Shown here piece by piece: positions 54,426 through 63,594 of a stretch of 64,000 nt of DNA. Made by a program: the position numbers and the translations under genes. Location: contig JAAZHX010000292.1 of the NCBI GenBank assembly GCA_012510495.1, forward strand, positions 1 to 64,000. Direction: 5' to 3'. The notes under the pieces were generated by a model, which saw only the letters and a list, made by a program, of their open reading frames with translations, did no database searches and was not told the DNA's origin. Within the stretch, counting starts at the first letter, position 1, and each line of letters begins with the position of its first letter. This stretch comes from Smithella sp. (GTDB taxonomy: Bacteria > Desulfobacterota > Syntrophia > Syntrophales > Smithellaceae).

Positions 54426-57005
54426 ATGAAGTACGATCCGATCGCCATCGAAGAAAAATGGCAAAAGAAATGGGAAGAAGAAAAGACCTTTAAAGCCACG
54501 GAAGATCCGCGGAAAAAGAAATACTATCTCCTGGAAATGTTTCCCTATCCGTCGGGGAAAATCCATATCGGCCACGTCCGTAATTACACGATCGGCGACG
54601 TGGTCGCCCGCTACAAGCGCATGAAAGGATTCAACGTTCTGCACCCGATCGGCTGGGACGCCTTCGGCATGCCCGCGGAAAACGCCGCCATCGAGCACAG
54701 GATTCATCCGTCCAAATGGACGCATGAAAACATCGGGCACATGAAGGAGCAGCTCAAGCGGATGGGCTTCAGCTACGACTGGGACCGCGAACTGGCCACC
54801 TGCGAGCCGGAGTATTACCGCTGGGAACAGCTCTTTTTCATCCGGATGGCCGAAAAAGGCCTGGCTTACAAGAAGCGCTCCAGCGTGAACTTCTGCGGCA
54901 AGTGTGACACGGTGCTCGCCAACGAACAGGTCGAAGGCGGCCTGTGCTGGCGCTGCGGCACGGAAGTCACGGAAAAAACGCTCGATCAGTGGTTTTTCAA
55001 AATCACGGCTTACACCGAGGAGCTTCTGGAGTATTGCGACCGCCTCCCCGGCTGGCCGGAGCGCGTCATGACGATGCAGAAAAACTGGATCGGCAAAAGC
55101 TACGGCTGCCTGGTCGATTTTCCGCTGGCGGAAGGCAAAGACGTCATTCAGGTCTTCACCACGCGCCAGGACACGCTTTACGGCGCGACTTTCATGCTGG
55201 TGGCGGCCGAGCATCCGCTGGTCACCGAGCTGGCCCGCGGCAAACCCTGCGAAAAGGACGTGCGGGAGTTTGTGGAAAAAGTCAAAAAGCAGGACAAGCT
55301 CATGCGGACCTCCGAATACTACGAGAAGGAAGGCCTCTTTCTGGATGCTTACTGCCTCAATCCGCTCACCGGCTGGAAAATGCCGATTTACGCCGCCAAC
55401 TTCGTTTTAGCCGATTACGGCACCGGCTGCGTCATGGCCGTGCCCACGCACGACCAGCGCGATTTTGAATTCGCCAAAAAGTTCAATCTGCCGCTCGTCG
55501 TCGTGATTTCGCCCAAAGACCGGACGCTCGACGCGGCGACGATGACCGAGGCCTACGTCGATGAAGGCGTGCTGGTCAATTCCGGCCCCTTCAACGGCAT
55601 GGAAAACACAAAGGTGCTGGAAGCCATCGCCGATTTTCTGGAAGCCGAAGGCAAGGGCAAACGGACGATCCAGTACCGCTTGCGCGACTGGGGCATCTCC
55701 CGCCAGCGCTACTGGGGCGCGCCCATTCCCATGATCACCTGCGAAAAATGCGGCATCGTGCCGGTGCCGGAAAAAGACCTGCCGGTCCTCCTGCCGGAAA
55801 ACGTCGTCTTCAGCACGGACGGCGGCTCGCTTTTGGCCGCGCTGCCGGAATTCGTGAACACCGCCTGTCCCCAATGCGGCGGCCCCGCGACGCGTGAAAC
55901 CGACACGATGGACACGTTTGTCGAATCGTCCTGGTACTTCGACCGCTACTGCTGCCCGAATTATGACGTAAAACCGGGGCTCGACCGTGAGGCGCTCGAC
56001 TACTGGATGCCGGTGGATCAGTACATCGGCGGCATCGAGCACGCCATTCTGCACCTGCTTTACGCGAGGTTCTACACCAAGGTCCTGCGCGACCTCGGCA
56101 TGATCGGCGTCGATGAGCCTTTCACCAACCTCCTCACGCAGGGCATGGTCTGCAAGGAAACAATGAAGTGCCCCGAACACGGCTACCTCTTCCCCGAACA
56201 GGCCCAGGACGGCAAGTGCCATCTCTGCGGCAAAGACATCATCATCGGCAAGACCGAAAAAATGTCCAAGTCACTCAAGAACGTCATTGACCCGGATTTT
56301 CTGGTGAAAACCTACGGCGCGGACACGGCTCGCATCTTCTGCCTGTTCGCCTCGCCGCCGGAAAAAGATCTGGAATGGAGCGAACAGGGAGTGGAAGGGT
56401 CTTTCCGCTTCCTGGGCCGCCTGTGGCGGATTTTTGACGACTATGTTGAAGACATCCGGGCGGTCGCGCCGACCGCCGGTCCGTTGGAACTGACGGGTGA
56501 CATCAAGGCGCTCAGGCGAAAAACGCACCAGACAATCCGCAAGGTTTCACAGGATATCGAAAACCGCTTCCACTTCAACACGGCCATCAGCGCGGTCATG
56601 GAACTGGTCAATGTTCTTTACGGCGTCAAACACCCGGCCGCCGAAGACAGGGCATCTCTGTCCGTCGTCCGCGAGGCGCTGGAGGCGGCCATCCTGCTGT
56701 TGACGCCGATCGTTCCACACATCACGGAAGAGCTCTGGGAGAGGCTGGGCAAGGACAAAGCTGCGGCCGACATGCCCTGGCCCGACTTCGATCCCGCCGT
56801 CGCCAGCGAGGAAGAAATGACGATCGTCATCCAGGTCAACGGGAAGCTGCGCAGCCGGATGACCGTGCCGGTCGATTGCGACGCGGAAAAAATCAAGACC
56901 GACGCGCAGATGGATGAAAAAATTGCCGCGTTCATCGGGGGGAATAAAATCCTGAAAGTGATTTACGTTCCCCAAAAGCTGGTCAACATTGTCGTCGCTC
57001 CCTAA
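54426..57005 (+). CDS. leuS: Leucyl-tRNA synthetase
   Basis: An 859-residue class I synthetase. The HIGH motif is in [15 protein letters not shown] (about 40-54) and KMSKS in [10 protein letters not shown] (about 613-622). A zinc-binding segment [22 protein letters not shown] lies near 160. The CP1 editing domain (about 225-420) contains the threonine-rich [13 protein letters not shown], and [15 protein letters not shown] carries the editing Asp. The C-terminal anticodon and tail domains are complete. The start at 54426 fits the family N-terminus. lptE follows after 13 bases. Confidence 0.97.
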   Translation: MKYDPIAIEEKWQKKWEEEKTFKATEDPRKKKYYLLEMFPYPSGKIHIGHVRNYTIGDVVARYKRMKGFNVLHPIGWDAFGMPAENAAIEHRIHPSKWTHENIGHMKEQLKRMGFSYDWDRELATCEPEYYRWEQLFFIRMAEKGLAYKKRSSVNFCGKCDTVLANEQVEGGLCWRCGTEVTEKTLDQWFFKITAYTEELLEYCDRLPGWPERVMTMQKNWIGKSYGCLVDFPLAEGKDVIQVFTTRQDTLYGATFMLVAAEHPLVTELARGKPCEKDVREFVEKVKKQDKLMRTSEYYEKEGLFLDAYCLNPLTGWKMPIYAANFVLADYGTGCVMAVPTHDQRDFEFAKKFNLPLVVVISPKDRTLDAATMTEAYVDEGVLVNSGPFNGMENTKVLEAIADFLEAEGKGKRTIQYRLRDWGISRQRYWGAPIPMITCEKCGIVPVPEKDLPVLLPENVVFSTDGGSLLAALPEFVNTACPQCGGPATRETDTMDTFVESSWYFDRYCCPNYDVKPGLDREALDYWMPVDQYIGGIEHAILHLLYARFYTKVLRDLGMIGVDEPFTNLLTQGMVCKETMKCPEHGYLFPEQAQDGKCHLCGKDIIIGKTEKMSKSLKNVIDPDFLVKTYGADTARIFCLFASPPEKDLEWSEQGVEGSFRFLGRLWRIFDDYVEDIRAVAPTAGPLELTGDIKALRRKTHQTIRKVSQDIENRFHFNTAISAVMELVNVLYGVKHPAAEDRASLSVVREALEAAILLLTPIVPHITEELWERLGKDKAAADMPWPDFDPAVASEEEMTIVIQVNGKLRSRMTVPVDCDAEKIKTDAQMDEKIAAFIGGNKILKVIYVPQKLVNIVVAP

Positions 57006-57018
57006 AGGAAACGGATCC

Positions 57019-57552
57019 ATGAAAAAACCAAGAGGATTATCCGCGATCAAACTGTCGCTTTTGGCCCTGTCCTGCGTTTTGTTGCTCAGCTGCGGCTACG
57101 GCTTCGCGCCGCAGGGCGAACATATCGACAAACGAATCGTCAATATTTACGTCGCGCCTTTCGTCAACAAAACCGCGGAAGCGGAAGCGGAAAATATTTT
57201 GCGCAACGCCTTCATCGACCAGATTATCCAGGGCAAACGCTTCAAAAGCGTGCCCACCCTCGAGCAGGCGGACGCAATCATCAACGCCAGCATCACCAGA
57301 ATCACCACGGGCGTGCTTTCCTACCGCGACAACATTCTGGCCGCGGAAGAGAGAATGACTCTCATCCTGGAGGTCGGCTTTCGCGAAAAGGACAGCGGCA
57401 AAACCATCTGGTCTTCGCAGAACGTTGTCGGAACATCGGATTACAAGCTGCAGGACAATGTCAATCCAAGGCCGGCCAGGCAGCAGGCCCTGAGCAAGCT
57501 GGCGAAGGACACGGCGGAAAATGCCTTCAACCTGATGATGTCCGACTTCTGA
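57019..57552 (+). CDS. lptE: LPS-assembly lipoprotein LptE
   Basis: A 177-residue lipoprotein with a hydrophobic signal and the lipobox LLLSC, followed by CGYGFAPQG, the conserved 'CGY-f' start of mature LptE. The fold is a compact alpha/beta plug for the LptD barrel: [22 protein letters not shown], then [11 protein letters not shown] and a C-terminal helix with [17 protein letters not shown]. The leuS-lptE order is conserved in Proteobacteria, where holA usually comes next; here a glycosyltransferase fusion follows. lptD is not in the window. Confidence 0.92.
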   Translation: MKKPRGLSAIKLSLLALSCVLLLSCGYGFAPQGEHIDKRIVNIYVAPFVNKTAEAEAENILRNAFIDQIIQGKRFKSVPTLEQADAIINASITRITTGVLSYRDNILAAEERMTLILEVGFREKDSGKTIWSSQNVVGTSDYKLQDNVNPRPARQQALSKLAKDTAENAFNLMMSDF

Positions 57553-57568
57553 CGGCGCCAGGAAAATC

Positions 57569-59977
57569 ATGAAAACTTCAGTGTATCGATGGGGACGGCT
57601 TTTGCTCTGGAGCGCCGCGGATGAAACACCGGCGGCGCTCCACTGGCCTTCCGGCAGCGGGTCTTTCCGGCTTGTGAAACGGCCGTCAATGTTCTTCAAA
57701 AACCTGACGGCGGATTATCTGCTGGCGATGGATACCCAAAAAGATGTGCTTTGCGGCCTCCCGGAGCTCAAGAGACTGCTGGCCGTCGCCCGCGACACCG
57801 GGGCGGGCCTGGTCTATTCGGACTACGCCGAAAAAGTCAACGACCGGTTTGCCGTTCGCCCGTTGAACGACTACCAGCCCGGCTCCCTGCGCGACGATTT
57901 TCATTTCGGCCATTTTTTCATTTTATCGGTCAGGGCTGCCCTGTCCGCGATTGAACAATACGGGACCCTGCCGGCCGATCCGGACCTGGCTTTCTACGAT
58001 TTGCGCCTGAGAATTTCGCTGGAGCATGACCTGATCCGCGTGCCCGAATCCTTATACACGGTATCCGCAAAAAAAAAGATGCCGTCAAAAAAATCCGGCA
58101 GGCAATCCGAAGCGCATTTTTCCTACGTTGCCGGGGAAAATCTCCTCCGGCAAAAAAAACTGGAAAAAATCGCCACCCGCCATTTGCAACGTCTGGGCGC
58201 CTGCCTGCCCGCGCGGCCCGTCATGGAGGAATGGAAGCCGAAAGACCTTCTCTGGAAGGCCAGCGTCGTCATCCCCGTATTCAATCGCCGGAAAACCATT
58301 GCCGACGCGATCAAGAGCGCGCTGGCGCAAAAGACGGATTTTCCCTTCAATATCCTGGTCGTGGACAACTTCTCCACGGACGGGACGACGGAACTTTTGA
58401 AAACATTTGCAGCGCGTTATCCCCATGTCCATCATCTTGTGCCGTCCCGACGTGATCTGGGCATCGGCGGATGCTGGAACGAGGCGATCAACTCGCCTTG
58501 CTGCGGCCGCTACGCCGTTCAGCTCGATTCCGACGATCTTTACGAATCGCCCGGCACACTCCAAACCATGGTGGACGCCCTGCGCCGGGGACCCTGCGCC
58601 ATGGCCGTGGGCGCCTATACCCTGGTGAACGAACGCCGGAAAAAGATCCCGCCGGGGCTCATCGACCACCGCGAATGGACCGCGAGAAACGGCCACAACA
58701 ATCTTCTGCGCGTGGGCGGCATCGGCGCGCCGCGGGCTTTTGACACCGCCATTTTACGCCGGATCGGCTTTCCCAATGTGAGCTACGGAGAAGACTATGC
58801 CGTGGCGCTGAGGCTCTCCCGCGAGTACCGCATCGGCCGGGTTTTTGAAAGCGTTTATCTCTGCCGCCGCTGGAAAGACAATACCGACGCGGACTTGTCC
58901 GTCGAACAGCAAAATCGTAATGACCACTACAAAGACAAACTGCGAACGCTGGAAGTCAAAGCCAGACAACGTCTCTGCAGGGAACGGCCTCAACCGTTCC
59001 CTGCGAAATCGAATCAAATTGCCGCCCGCTTTCCAGGTAAGGACAGAAAAACATTGCCCGCCCTGTGTCGCGCGCTTGTTGAGTCGCAAAAGAAAAGCTG
59101 GCCTGCCTTCGCGGCCGCCTGCCGCGGCCTGGCGTCGGTGCAAACCCGAAAACTTTCCTTGGGCGACTACGGCGTCACCCTGCAGTTCAATCCCGCCCGC
59201 GCCAAAAGCAGCGGCGCAGCGGTCGATGCGGAATCGATCCGGAAACGGCCCTGTTTCCTCTGCGCCGAAAACCGCCCGGACGAACAGTCCGGCATTCTCT
59301 ACCGCGATCATTATCAAATCCTGTGCAACCCGGCGCCCATCTTCGAGCGCCACTTTACCGCAGCAGCGCTCGGGCACCTGCCGCAGGACATTCGGTCGTC
59401 GCTGGATACGCTTTTGGACCTCGCCCATGACGCAGCGCCCGGCTATACCGTGCTTTACAACGGCCCCGCCTGCGGGGCTTCCGCGCCGGATCACCTGCAC
59501 TTTCAGATGATTCCATCCCGCGCGCTCCCCTTTTTGAATGAACTGAAAAGAGAATCTTATCCGATTGCGTCATCCGCCGTTTTGCACCGGCCGGGGAAAA
59601 CCTGCGATCGCTGCGTCCTGCTCTTCAAGTCGAACCAGACCGGACTCCTCAAAGAGCGCCTGACGCTATTTCTCGCCGCCGCCCGGAAGTCACTTGCGAC
59701 GCAGGAAGAACCTCTGCTGAATATTTTTTGCACTTACGGGAAGCACGGCTGGACAATCACCGTCTTTCTGAGGCGGAAACACCGGCCCGACGCCTATTTC
59801 GCGCCGGGGAAAAGCGGCGTCTTCGTCTCGCCCGGCGCCATCGACATGGCCGGCGTCCTCATCACGCCAAGGCTTTCCGATTTCCAGCGACTCACCGCCG
59901 ACACCGTCAGGAGCATCTACCGGGAGGTCTCGCTGGAGGAAGCGGCGCTGAATAAAATCATCGCCGGCATCTCTTAG
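57569..59977 (+). CDS. Family 2 glycosyltransferase fused to a DUF4922 HIT-like phosphorylase domain
   Basis: An 802-residue, three-part protein. Residues 1-215 resemble a glycosyltransferase-associated region ([10 protein letters not shown], then [16 protein letters not shown]). Residues about 230-450 are a GT2 domain: [20 protein letters not shown], a [10 protein letters not shown] turn and the metal-binding [10 protein letters not shown]. Residues about 530-800 match DUF4922, related to Ap4A phosphorylase and GDP-galactose phosphorylase, with the zinc/HIT-like [11 protein letters not shown] and the catalytic HLHFQM near residue 645. The combination suggests sugar-nucleotide release and transfer in one chain, but no substrate is evident. 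It starts 16 bases after lptE, so cell-envelope sugar chemistry is plausible. Confidence 0.82.
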   Translation: MKTSVYRWGRLLLWSAADETPAALHWPSGSGSFRLVKRPSMFFKNLTADYLLAMDTQKDVLCGLPELKRLLAVARDTGAGLVYSDYAEKVNDRFAVRPLNDYQPGSLRDDFHFGHFFILSVRAALSAIEQYGTLPADPDLAFYDLRLRISLEHDLIRVPESLYTVSAKKKMPSKKSGRQSEAHFSYVAGENLLRQKKLEKIATRHLQRLGACLPARPVMEEWKPKDLLWKASVVIPVFNRRKTIADAIKSALAQKTDFPFNILVVDNFSTDGTTELLKTFAARYPHVHHLVPSRRDLGIGGCWNEAINSPCCGRYAVQLDSDDLYESPGTLQTMVDALRRGPCAMAVGAYTLVNERRKKIPPGLIDHREWTARNGHNNLLRVGGIGAPRAFDTAILRRIGFPNVSYGEDYAVALRLSREYRIGRVFESVYLCRRWKDNTDADLSVEQQNRNDHYKDKLRTLEVKARQRLCRERPQPFPAKSNQIAARFPGKDRKTLPALCRALVESQKKSWPAFAAACRGLASVQTRKLSLGDYGVTLQFNPARAKSSGAAVDAESIRKRPCFLCAENRPDEQSGILYRDHYQILCNPAPIFERHFTAAALGHLPQDIRSSLDTLLDLAHDAAPGYTVLYNGPACGASAPDHLHFQMIPSRALPFLNELKRESYPIASSAVLHRPGKTCDRCVLLFKSNQTGLLKERLTLFLAAARKSLATQEEPLLNIFCTYGKHGWTITVFLRRKHRPDAYFAPGKSGVFVSPGAIDMAGVLITPRLSDFQRLTADTVRSIYREVSLEEAALNKIIAGIS

Positions 59978-60030
59978 CGCCCGTGCCGCATGCTGTAAAG
60001 ACAAGTACGGCGAAAAGGATGGATTCTGAA

Positions 60031-60579
60031 ATGTCTGAAAACACCATCATCGACAGCGACATGAGCTTTGCGGATGCCATTGAAGGCACCACCGCGCCGA
60101 TGGAAGTGATCGATTCCCTGTCCATGATCGACGTCCTGTATTATTCCTTCGACGGACGGCGCCACCAGGGCCAGATGCTAGTGGATGCGCGCCTCGAAGA
60201 CGACGTTTATGAAATCTTTCTTTTGATCGAGAAACTGAAATTTCCCGTCGGCAAAGTCATTCCCATCGTCGCCTACAAGTGGGACGATGAAGCCTCGATG
60301 GTGGACAACAATTCCTCTTCTTTCAATTTCCGCGTCATTGCCGATACCAACAAGCTGTCCCTGCATTCTTTCGGCCGCGCCGTGGACATCAATCCCGTCC
60401 AGAATCCGGTGATTTATCCCGCCGGCCTGATCGCGCCCGCAGGCGCGGTTTACCGCCCGCAAAGCAAAGGAGCATTTACCGCCGACCACCCCGTAGTTCA
60501 GGAATTCCTCGGACACGGCTGGCACTGGGGCGGAAATTTCGACCAGCCCAAGGATTATCATCACTTCGAGAAGACGTAA
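60031..60579 (+). CDS. M15-type peptidase (D-Ala-D-Ala carboxypeptidase/VanY-like)
   Basis: A 182-residue zinc peptidase-like protein. The domain has YSFDGRRHQGQMLVD near residue 40, then SLHSFGRAVDINP with the first His and Asp zinc ligands (the S-H--G-A-D pattern). The C-terminal HGWHWGGNFDQPKDYHHFEK supplies the catalytic and last His ligands. This is the layout of M15C/VanY peptidases that cut peptidoglycan stems. No signal peptide is visible from either possible start (60031 or 60019), so export is uncertain. I chose 60031 for ribosome-site spacing. Confidence 0.85.
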   Translation: MSENTIIDSDMSFADAIEGTTAPMEVIDSLSMIDVLYYSFDGRRHQGQMLVDARLEDDVYEIFLLIEKLKFPVGKVIPIVAYKWDDEASMVDNNSSSFNFRVIADTNKLSLHSFGRAVDINPVQNPVIYPAGLIAPAGAVYRPQSKGAFTADHPVVQEFLGHGWHWGGNFDQPKDYHHFEKT

Positions 60580-60944
60580 GGATTGTGAAAAGAAATTTAC
60601 ACTCCCAATTCTTGGGCTGTATCAACAAGCGTAACATTGAAGTGTCCTGAACAGTACTTGAGTTGACAGTGGCCAGTTTTCTCCGGATTGTCCTCGGGTT
60701 TAAGCTGCTACCAAATCATCCAAATTTTTCTCGGGCGGGGATAGGGGATATGGGACGTACTTCAAAATATCAATACATCTTCATTCAAGCTCATATGCAT
60801 GGTTCTCAATGATCGCCTTCCCCCCCTGCGGACAGCATAAGTAATTGCCGATTGTGTTCGGTTTTGCACCTTTTTGAAAAAGATGTCCGTACCGGTTATG
60901 ACGACGATTAAAATTTACAGCATAACCCGTCAGCAGTCTTTTCA
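60580..60944. other. Gene-free stretch with insertion-sequence debris
   Basis: No complete reading frame. On the minus strand a short open piece ending PEKNLDDLVAA and a stop is visible near 60705-60750. The left arm of the 23-base inverted repeat starts at 60752. The bases at about 60640-60690 (TGTCCTGAACAGTACTTGAG) look like the terminus of an insertion sequence, but I cannot assign its family. Confidence 0.45.
60752..60774 (+). repeat. Left arm of a 23-base inverted repeat flanking the Y1 transposase relic
   Basis: GGGACGTACTTCAAAATATC followed by AAT is the exact reverse complement of 61199-61221. The pair brackets the Y1 (REP-associated) transposase relic between them. This is the expected layout of REP sequences around a RAYT gene. 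Confidence 0.85.
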
Positions 60945-61164
60945 TCACAATTGAAATGGGAATACGGTTCGCAGTAAAAGATGAAAGTGGTTGGGGATAA
61001 GCGCCCAGGCAAAGCAGGATGTCTGCGTCTCCATCAACAAATTCCCAAGCCGTTTCAGAAACAACTGGTAGTCATCTTTATCCGTAAAATCTTCGCCGAT
61101 TAATGCCTCTGCAAATAACATGATGCAGCGCTCCGGGGGCATCAATGCGTGATTGTCTAGGCAT
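60945..61164 (-). pseudogene. REP-associated (Y1/IS200-like) transposase, frameshifted and truncated
   Basis: From an ATG at 61164 the frame reads MPRQSRIDAPGALHHVICRG then INRRRFYG, the usual start of REP-associated tyrosine transposases, before hitting stops at about 61082. The rest continues in another frame (DYQLFLKRLGNLLMETQTSC, then FAWALIPNHFHLLLRT) with the HUH-type His-x-His metal motif HFH. It ends prematurely at 60945, so about half the protein, including the catalytic Tyr region, is lost. Flanked by the 23-base inverted repeats. Confidence 0.78.
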
Positions 61165-61198
61165 GGATATCTCATAGCGTGCGGCTTATAGCAGTTCC

Positions 61199-61221
61199 AT
61201 TGATATTTTGAAGTACGTCCC
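61199..61221 (-). repeat. Right arm of the 23-base inverted repeat
   Basis: Exact reverse complement of 60752-60774. It lies 35 bases upstream of the Y1 transposase start and at the point where the IS66 TnpA-like frame stops making sense. Confidence 0.85.
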
Positions 61222-61558
61222 CTATTTGTCCCTTCGATGTGAAAACCCGTTGAGGTGACAATGCGAATGCCGGTATCCGTTCCCGCAGGAGAAAGTTCGA
61301 TGAATCCATGTTTAACCCTCTGGCGTTTTCTAATCCTGCTGCGCCAGGCATAGTAATATGACGATCGGATGTTCTCATTCCGGCAATACTCGGCAATGCT
61401 CAAACCGCTTGTGTTTTGTTTCCCGATCACTTCCCGCCAATGCGCATAGCGTTCTTCGGTGGTCATGCTCCCACCTCCAGTTGAAAATATTTTCTTACTG
61501 CCGGAGGGCGTCATATCTCGATTGGCGGCAAACGTAAAGATGGGGGGGAGACGGTTAC
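61222..61558 (-). mobile_element. IS66-family remnant with truncated TnpA-like gene
   Basis: An ATG at 61466 (GGTGGGAG upstream) opens a frame of 70-80 codons typical of the IS66 accessory protein TnpA: EERYAHWREVIGKQ, a helix-turn-helix around SGLSIAEYCRNENI, YYYAWRSRIRKRQ, then HGFIELSP. It runs into the Y1 element and continues only as an accidental fusion to 60945. The bases near 61540-61558 (minus strand GTAACCGTCTCCCCCC) look like an IS66 terminal repeat. The Y1 element probably inserted into, or recombined with, the IS66 gene. Confidence 0.7.
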
Positions 61559-61559
61559 G

Positions 61560-61792
61560 CCGGAAGGGCCAAAATTAAATTAAAACTGCTTTATCCGACA
61601 TTATAAAAGTTACATGGTACTAGAGTTGGCGGAGTATTCGAAGAATGTATCGGAAGCCTGTAAGATCAATGGCATATCGAGACAGCATTTTTACGTGTCA
61701 CCGATTATGTAAAAGTGTACCACCCGGAGAGTAGTCAGGTTATGGTAGCATCCCATTTGGAAGGGGGTGATACCGATGATCTCTTGGGACTC
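61560..61792. mobile_element. Further insertion-sequence fragments
   Basis: On the plus strand about 61617-61695 encodes LELAEYSKNVSEACKINGIS followed by RQHFY and a stop, the first helix-turn-helix of a transposase of the IS481-like kind. At about 61765-61798 a GGGGGTGATACCG leader and the codons MISWDSY then stop, resembling the start of an IS21-type IstA. Both are only fragments. Confidence 0.45.
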
Positions 61793-62725
61793 TTATAGAT
61801 AAAGCATTCCAGAAATTGCCGGCTTACTTTCATCGTTGCAATATAAATCAAATCTATTGCCTTTTTCTGTTTTGATATTTTTCAGGATCAGAGTATTGTC
61901 GTAATACACAGGACCCTTTAAATAAAAATCGAGCTCCTTTGGCAGAGCAGCTGGGGTTCTTGGACGAGATATTATGCAACTGTCATTAAGTTCCTCAAGC
62001 CAGCTTTTAATACCGTGAGCTATCGGAAGAGATGACACGCATTTTGCTACGACTCGTATCGGCTGGGCAAAATCTCTTTTAAATCCCATTACGCGCGCAT
62101 AGAATGATACATAATGGATACCATTTGTGTCCCCAGATATCCTAGCAAACCTGAATCTGTTCTTAGCAGGGAGATACCATTTGTTTATGACAGGGGCATC
62201 GTTTATAAGATCAAGTCGAGGTGAGCTATATGAAGCATCTGCAGGACCGAATTTCCCTGGATAAAAATATGTTGTAATGTTTTCCCAAACATTTTCTCCT
62301 TTAGAAGAAATAATAGATTTTATGTCAAGTTCTAGCCCTTTAGGAATTATTCGCATAGAGGAATTAAAACAGTCTATATCAATAAGTTCATCGGGAAATA
62401 TGTATCGGTGCATTTTAATACAATTATGTGTATTTAATACTTTGAACATTGATACCGGTATTTCTTTAGAGCTCAATACTTGCATGATATACGGATATAC
62501 CAGAGTAAATGGGTATAACATATGCAAGCAATCATATTGCTTAATATCGCATACTTTGTGAAAAGCCTCCACATGGGCCTTATTTATGACAAAGCCCTTT
62601 CTTGAAACATGGATAATCGGGTATTTAACGTCTGAAGAATATGCACTCTTTTTTGTTTTAAAAGCTTTCCATAATATATACAGTGCAGATGGTTTATTTT
62701 TGAAGATCATTTCAATTTCGTTCAT
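61793..62725 (-). CDS. MaoC-like hot-dog-fold acyl dehydratase-type protein
   Basis: A 310-residue protein with two predicted hot-dog domains. The first (about 30-160) is divergent. The second carries the hydratase-2 pattern FARISGDTNGIHYVSFYARVMGF (about 195-217), with Asp and His in the catalytic spacing of R-specific enoyl-CoA hydratases and MaoC proteins. It is AT-rich, unlike most of the window. It overlaps the TetR-type regulator by 14 bases and is surely co-transcribed with it. An acyl-CoA or acyl-carrier thioester substrate is likely but not identified. Confidence 0.72.
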   Translation of the reverse strand: MNEIEMIFKNKPSALYILWKAFKTKKSAYSSDVKYPIIHVSRKGFVINKAHVEAFHKVCDIKQYDCLHMLYPFTLVYPYIMQVLSSKEIPVSMFKVLNTHNCIKMHRYIFPDELIDIDCFNSSMRIIPKGLELDIKSIISSKGENVWENITTYFYPGKFGPADASYSSPRLDLINDAPVINKWYLPAKNRFRFARISGDTNGIHYVSFYARVMGFKRDFAQPIRVVAKCVSSLPIAHGIKSWLEELNDSCIISRPRTPAALPKELDFYLKGPVYYDNTLILKNIKTEKGNRFDLYCNDESKPAISGMLYL

Positions 62726-63347
62726 AATTCTTCCCCCATTTTTTTTCTGACGCTAATGCCCGCCAAACTACATCAGAAAGATTACGAACTGCTTGTTCAA
62801 TTTTTAAATTTGCTTTTCCTGAATAGTACAACCGTGCGTACTCCTGGCATGGTCCAAAAACCATCGCGATAATGATCTCCCAAGGCAGGGGTCTAAATGT
62901 TCCCTTTTCAATATGCTTGACAAACCAACCTATGACTTTTTTAGAAAAATTTATATTTAGAACATTCAATTGATCATTAGCACCATTTAAAAAAGTGTAG
63001 TGACGTTTTTGAAAGAGAAAGCTTGACCATTCTGGGTTCTTGACAATCCAATTGAGATGATACCGTATGATTGAACTAATACCTCGAAATCCATCTTTTT
63101 GTTTTTCCAGATTTTTAATCAACCCTGTCTGGTATTCCTTAATACCTTCTAGATACACAGCTGCGGCAAGTTGCTCTTTGCTCTTATAATGATGATATAC
63201 GCTGCCTGTACTGGCTTTCGCTCGCGAACATATATCCAACATGCTAGTTTCAGTGTATCCCTTTTCGGAAAAACACTTCAATGCTGCTTGAATTATCTCT
63301 CTCTTTTTTCCAATTGATCGAAAATGTGTTGAATCTACTAGCTTCAT
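62712..63347 (-). CDS. TetR/AcrR-family transcriptional regulator
   Basis: A 211-residue repressor-type protein. The N-terminal DNA-binding domain (about 14-60) reads KKREIIQAALKCFSEKGYTE then TSMLDICSRAKASTGSVYHHYKSKEQL, a textbook TetR helix-turn-helix. The C-terminal all-helical ligand domain is specific to this protein. It lies first in a two-gene operon with the MaoC-like gene, whose substrate or product may be the ligand. A perfect palindrome sits in the promoter spacer upstream, suggesting autorepression. Confidence 0.92.
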   Translation of the reverse strand: MKLVDSTHFRSIGKKREIIQAALKCFSEKGYTETSMLDICSRAKASTGSVYHHYKSKEQLAAAVYLEGIKEYQTGLIKNLEKQKDGFRGISSIIRYHLNWIVKNPEWSSFLFQKRHYTFLNGANDQLNVLNINFSKKVIGWFVKHIEKGTFRPLPWEIIIAMVFGPCQEYARLYYSGKANLKIEQAVRNLSDVVWRALASEKKWGKNYERN

Positions 63348-63419
63348 ATCACCTTCTAAAATATTGCTCGACGTCTATCATTATAGAAATTAGAGCACTT
63401 CCTGCAATAATTTATTATA

Positions 63420-63448
63420 TTCATAATCTAGAATTATATTCTAGTCAA
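63420..63448 (-). promoter_or_regulatory. Promoter of the TetR-MaoC operon with a palindromic operator
   Basis: On the minus strand TTGACT (63448-63443) and TATGAA (63425-63420) are 17 bases apart. The spacer holds the perfect inverted repeat CTAGAAT-TAT-ATTCTAG (63428-63444). A TetR dimer on this site would block RNA polymerase directly. The leader to the start codon is about 65 bases. Confidence 0.65.
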
Positions 63449-63594
63449 GAAAAATGTTATATTGATATCTAGATTAAGTTAGTCCTCCCTGAAAATGTCA
63501 TAACATATTGATATTATTATTTGATTATCGAAATATTCTATGTTATAAACTGCCGAAATTTCAGAGAAAGGGACGAGAACCCGGCAAATAATTT

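Noticed and set aside
60945..61514. A single 189-codon protein reading from the IS66 TnpA start into the Y1 transposase
   Set aside because: The frame crosses the boundary of two elements and the terminal repeat itself; the product is an accidental chimera.
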